Positions 60,299-64,000 of a DNA stretch of 64,000 nucleotides are shown piece by piece. Numbering within the stretch: position 1 is the stretch's first letter; every line of letters begins with the position of its first letter. A program made the translations under genes and the position numbers. The DNA is from Liolophura sinensis (lineage: Eukaryota; Mollusca; Polyplacophora; Chitonida; Chitonidae), in the NCBI RefSeq assembly GCF_032854445.1, contig NC_088300.1:51267682-51331681 (forward strand). Reading direction: 5' to 3'. The notes under the pieces are model-generated. The model was not told the origin of the DNA and did not search any database. It was given only the letters and a program-made list of their open reading frames with translations.

Positions 60299-60410
60299 GC
60301 TCGTGGGCATCCCCCGGGCCTTGTCCGATTTCCTCCCACCTTAATGCTGGCCGCTGTCATATGAATGAAATATTCTTGACTATGGGGTAAAACACCAATC
60401 AAATAAATAA
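60299..60410 (+). mobile_element. SINE of the main family, 5'-truncated
   Basis: GGGCATCCCCCGGGCCTTGT, CCTCCCACCTTAATGCTGGC and AACACCAATCAAATAAATAA. It is inverted relative to the full-length copy only about 130 bp to the left. Confidence 0.8.
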
Positions 60411-61062
60411 GTAACTCATTATATAGTATACAAACAGTTCATTTTCTTTTCCTAAATGAAGATTTACTCATCCCATTGAAAACATCATATTTGTTTTATT
60501 TCACAAGAATGAAATAAATTCGAAATAAATAAAATATGATATAAGAAGGTGAGGAGTTGTTAAGTCATATGTGACTTGTGACATGAGGGAATTCTAACAT
60601 AGACTAACATCAACAAACATATTTTACTGAGTCACCAGTGAGTCATTCATAATATATACAACCTATATGGCTTATATAAATGTTTTATTACAAATCTCAA
60701 AATTATGTTGTAGTATATGGGTGCAACGTTTTGAAAGATACATCATGTGACATGGAAGTCGTTTTCAAATGGAAAAAATGGAATGAGCTATATTGTCCTC
60801 CAGCTTCTTTAAGAATAAACCGATATTTAAATCAGAGGTCTTTTGATGTAAAAGAAATAGTAACGTCGTGGTCTGAAATACAAGACTTTACGTAACAAAG
60901 CAACGGACGAAAACCCGGCGAATATACGGTAATTAGTATGACCACATTGGTGGGAAAAGTGCAAAAGTACATTTAGTGTATTCTTAGTAAAATTATCGTC
61001 TTCAGCAACTTTCCAGTGGTCAAAACTCCATTACCCGGATGTTTGATGTCATCACTTTCAAT
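60411..61062. other. Non-coding stretch
   Basis: AT-rich; no gene recognised. It includes the presumed 3' UTR of the - strand gene that ends at 61063. Confidence 0.4.
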
Positions 61063-62562
61063 TCACCTCTCACTGGCTAAGGCTTCTGCGCATGACTGAC
61101 AGCAGTCTCGTCGGAACTCGGGATTTTCGTGACAATTGAAAGACGAAAAGAATGTGATATAACTTCTACAAGTGTATTTTCCGAGTTCTGATCGCCATAT
61201 GACAGATCTGTCTCCATACTCACACCCTGAAATAGAATTTACATAGAAAACGTGTAATATTTTGGACAACTGAGGATTTGAACTGATGTTGTATGAAATA
61301 TAAATAACGTATATAGGCAAACCGTGCAGGTAGCCCTCATGATATAACATCATGCTTACCAATAGCTGAAGTGACCCCAGATTGATAGTTAAAAGGTAAT
61401 GTTGAAGAAATTTCTTTTGTTCACAGTAAGGTGCAAGTGTAAGATTTATAGATGCAGTGTTAATAAAGGAATGGTCGAAAAAATAATACAACTTGAAGGC
61501 ATTCCTGAAGTGGAAACTCCCCCCAGAGCTAACTGTACAAATTCTCCACTACCCACCAGGGGACAAAACTCTGTAGTTATATCTCGCTATAGTGAATCGT
61601 GTAAAAATTCCTGGAACTGGATCCGGATACGGATACAGGACAAAACCAAATTGTTAGTAATGGGTCTGTACCAAGAGTTTCAGTAAAATTTGCGCATAAT
61701 TTCGTTACATTTGGCATACGTGACGATTCGTTTAGATATATTTTATTTATTTGATTGGTGTTTTTTCATGTAGTCAAGAATATTTCACTTATACAACAGC
61801 GGCCAGTCTTATGGTGGGAGGAAACCGGGAGCATTCCAACATCCACGACCATCCGCTGTTGATGGCAGAGTCGTTCAGAAAAAAAAACTTGGATGCAGAT
61901 CAGTTTCGGTTCACCGCCAAAAGGAAGTATAGATGGATTTGTGGTTATGTCAAACAGGGTGCAACCTTCATCGAAATCTGTGCATACTTTTTTCCGTTAA
62001 GTTGCTGACCGAAATTCTGTTATAAATATTATGCAAATAAGTAAACGTACAAATTCAGATATTATTTGAAATGGTGAACTCTGAGAGCCTGTACTTTATA
62101 ATATATCTATTTTTGTCGCGTGCACTATCATTTGGCTTGTCGGATTCATTGCACTCTTGCCCGATAGTCTTAATTATTCGCTGTATGGAAGTTAGTACAT
62201 ATACATTGTCAGGAAAATCCTCTAGCTGACAGTTGTGGTACATAACACCAGATTAAGACATTCGCTGATGAAATAGATGCTAAAGTCCATATATGCATAC
62301 AATAACCAATATATGTATACAATAAGTGAACAAATGTAATCAGTACACCATTCAATCAAATAAACAACCGAGCCAGAATGCCAACTAATCAAGTATAATT
62401 TCTAATAACTAACCCAGTGTAAAACTGAGTCAGTATACGAACCTATATGCGCGGGGCGTCTCCAGCGCCTGCAGGTGCCACAGCAGATGTCTCTGTTCCT
62501 GGTGTCGTAGCAATGATGAGGTTTGATGTTGGCGCAGGTAAACTGATCGGAATCTCTGCAAA
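61063..62562 (-). CDS. 3' exons of a cysteine-rich, probably secreted protein (partial)
   Basis: Two - strand exons fit together: 62562-62443 and 61226-61063 (stop). They join in phase 1 (G|GG, Gly) over a 1.2-kb intron that contains a SINE. Each exon encodes a module with six cysteines ending in a CC-x2-C triad: CRDSDQFTCANIKPHHCYD with ICCGTC in the first, and CEYGDRSV, TCRSY, NCHENPEFRRDCCQSC in the second. The spacing resembles the C-terminal PLAC or ShK-like cysteine modules of ADAMTS-type and related extracellular proteins. That is a resemblance only; I cannot assign the family. The donor of the first exon (GTTCGT) is not a strong one. The upstream exons are not recognised and may lie beyond the right edge. 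Confidence 0.45.
61738..61876 (-). mobile_element. SINE of the main family, 5'-truncated
   Basis: TTTTATTTATTTGATTGGTG, TTATACAACAGCGGCCAGTC, ATCCACGACCATCCGCTG. It lies inside the intron of the cysteine-rich gene, in the same orientation. Confidence 0.75.
61877..62442. other. Intronic sequence of the cysteine-rich gene
   Basis: AT-rich, nothing recognisable. Confidence 0.35.
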
Positions 62563-64000
62563 CTGATATCAGAACAATCCGGGAGAAATGTATATACAAA
62601 TAGAAATGCTGTTTTTTTTTGTTGTTGTTGTTTTTTGTTACATGGTAGAAATCTAGAAATAATGGTGCTTACTTGGAAGGGCGCTCCACAAATTGAAATA
62701 AAGACCATTAGTCTAAAATATATTAAAATAGACTCTTAAGTGTTTTCCAACAGACATAAACATAAGAACCATTAGTGAGAAAGATGCAGCCCAAAGACAT
62801 ACTTTCTTCGTTCCACTTTTCGCCAGGATATTTCTGAAATACCGCCAATGTGGCGTTAAGCTCCAAACATTCAATCATTTATTTCAGCAATCAGTTGTTC
62901 TATGCGACGCGAAAAACGTCATCAAGTGAGGCGAATATTAAAAATTACTTTGTTCAACGACATTTATGGCTGGGTTACTCAGAACTTGTTTGTAGTTACT
63001 TTACAAACTTACATAACGGGAGAAGCCTTTTTGGGGGTTTCTTAGCTGTGACAAAATGGGTATTGTGGGAAATGCGATAGGGTGATCCATGGTGGCATGG
63101 TGATGAGGTCATATCGCGCAATTGGGTGCACAACGCCGCTCTGTATAAACATCTTTAATTTCTACGGTAAGCGTTATTATCTTTAGTCATATAATTAGTC
63201 ATAATTAACTTCTGGGATGAGCTAATTAGTTCCTGTGCTTCATAAGCGGTTATATGTTGATTACTATGTAGACATTAAAGTCACCATTATCCGTGCCGAT
63301 GGGAATTGTGAAATGTGAGGTTTAATCAAGGGCATAGTAGGACTGTATGGGTGCACGCCCGCGTTACTACATGTACGTGGCGATATTTCGCTATGACCAT
63401 GTCGAATCTGTGGAAAGCTGGATGCTCTTGACTCATAATGGTATCCTACTTTGACTACACGTATAAAGTACTTTTACTTTTCGTAAAAATGATTTTTACT
63501 GCCCCTGAAATATAATAATGACACCAAAAGTTCAAAGAACTATTCAAAGTTAAAGACTACGTAAAAATCAAGTGAAAGTGTTGATAATGTATTTTAAGAA
63601 GAAAGATGGTCATTTTCACACAGAGAAAGAATTTAGTAGGTGGTAGGTTTTTGTTTTTTTTGTTCGGAAATACTTTTGTAACGCTCTAGTTTCTGTCAAA
63701 AATGTAAGCATTGCACGAGAACTGGAATTTTCAACTTTTTTGAGCGCTGTAAAACCAATTTATTTTATCATTTTGAACATTTTGTCATGTAAAATGAAGC
63801 ATACTGTAAACAAACACAATGCTTTTAGGACCAATCAACAAGTAACCACACAAAGGTCGTTATGGCCGTAATAAAATATCATGCTTCATTATGTAATTAT
63901 AATTACTCGATTTAAACATGTTTAAAATTAAATATCTTGATGTTATGACTGGGCATCATTAAGTAAAGGTCTGTCTTTTACATAGTATACTTATGTAAAA
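62563..64000. other. Right-edge non-coding stretch
   Basis: I searched the - strand for further exons of the cysteine-rich gene and found none with convincing cysteine spacing or splice sites. A T-run with GTTGTTGTTG lies at 62610-62636. The remainder is AT-rich. Confidence 0.4.

Overview
The window is animal nuclear DNA. It is AT-rich, has spliced genes with GT-AG introns, and carries many tRNA-derived SINEs, one decayed LTR retrotransposon and several minisatellites. The gene sequences and the SINE family look lophotrochozoan, most likely mollusc. I cannot name a species from sequence alone. There are no bacterial features, no CRISPR array, and no tRNA or rRNA gene that I would call functional.

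Four genes can be supported. (1) An Hmx (NKX5-type) homeobox gene on the + strand, two exons, 21305-22686, predicted 339 aa, with an eh1-like repressor motif, a complete homeodomain and the Hmx C-terminal motif. (2) COX15 (heme A synthase) on the - strand, ten coding exons, 53547 down to 43717, predicted 454 aa. (3) CUTC (CutC copper homeostasis protein) on the + strand, eight coding exons, 53720-59614, predicted 254 aa. (4) The last two exons of a cysteine-rich, probably secreted protein on the - strand, 62562 down to 61063; its 5' part is not recognised. I reconstructed the exons by hand from homology, splice sites and reading-frame phase. All phases agree across every intron of genes 1-3.

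Layout. 1-3430: non-coding. 3434-7464, perhaps on to about 7773: a decayed Ty3/Gypsy retrotransposon on the - strand in which integrase lies upstream of reverse transcriptase, as in the Gmr1-like group. 7.8-20.9 kb: a mostly repeat-poor, gene-free stretch upstream of Hmx with islands of more complex, less AT-rich sequence that look like developmental enhancers. 21.3-22.7 kb: Hmx. 22.8-43.6 kb: a second gene-free stretch with more such islands, then increasing SINE density. 43.7-59.6 kb: the head-to-head pair COX15/CUTC. 59.9-64 kb: SINEs and the cysteine-rich gene.

How the genes relate. COX15 makes heme A for cytochrome c oxidase and CUTC is a copper-binding protein, so both bear on the copper/heme enzyme complex IV. 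Their start codons are only 172 bp apart on opposite strands, with an NRF1-like palindrome and an ETS-like site between them, so they very probably share one bidirectional promoter. The same divergent pair exists in human (10q24). Hmx is a developmental regulator and shows the usual setting of one: a small gene alone in a large non-coding territory.

Most notable points: the conserved COX15/CUTC bidirectional unit; a GC-AG intron in CUTC; the IN-before-RT Gypsy element with a SCAN-like Gag segment; a composite inverted/tandem repeat with a tRNA-like core in CUTC intron 1; a 21-copy 44-bp minisatellite in COX15; several SINEs with readable target-site duplications, including one only 36 bp long. 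I found no clearly new biological system.
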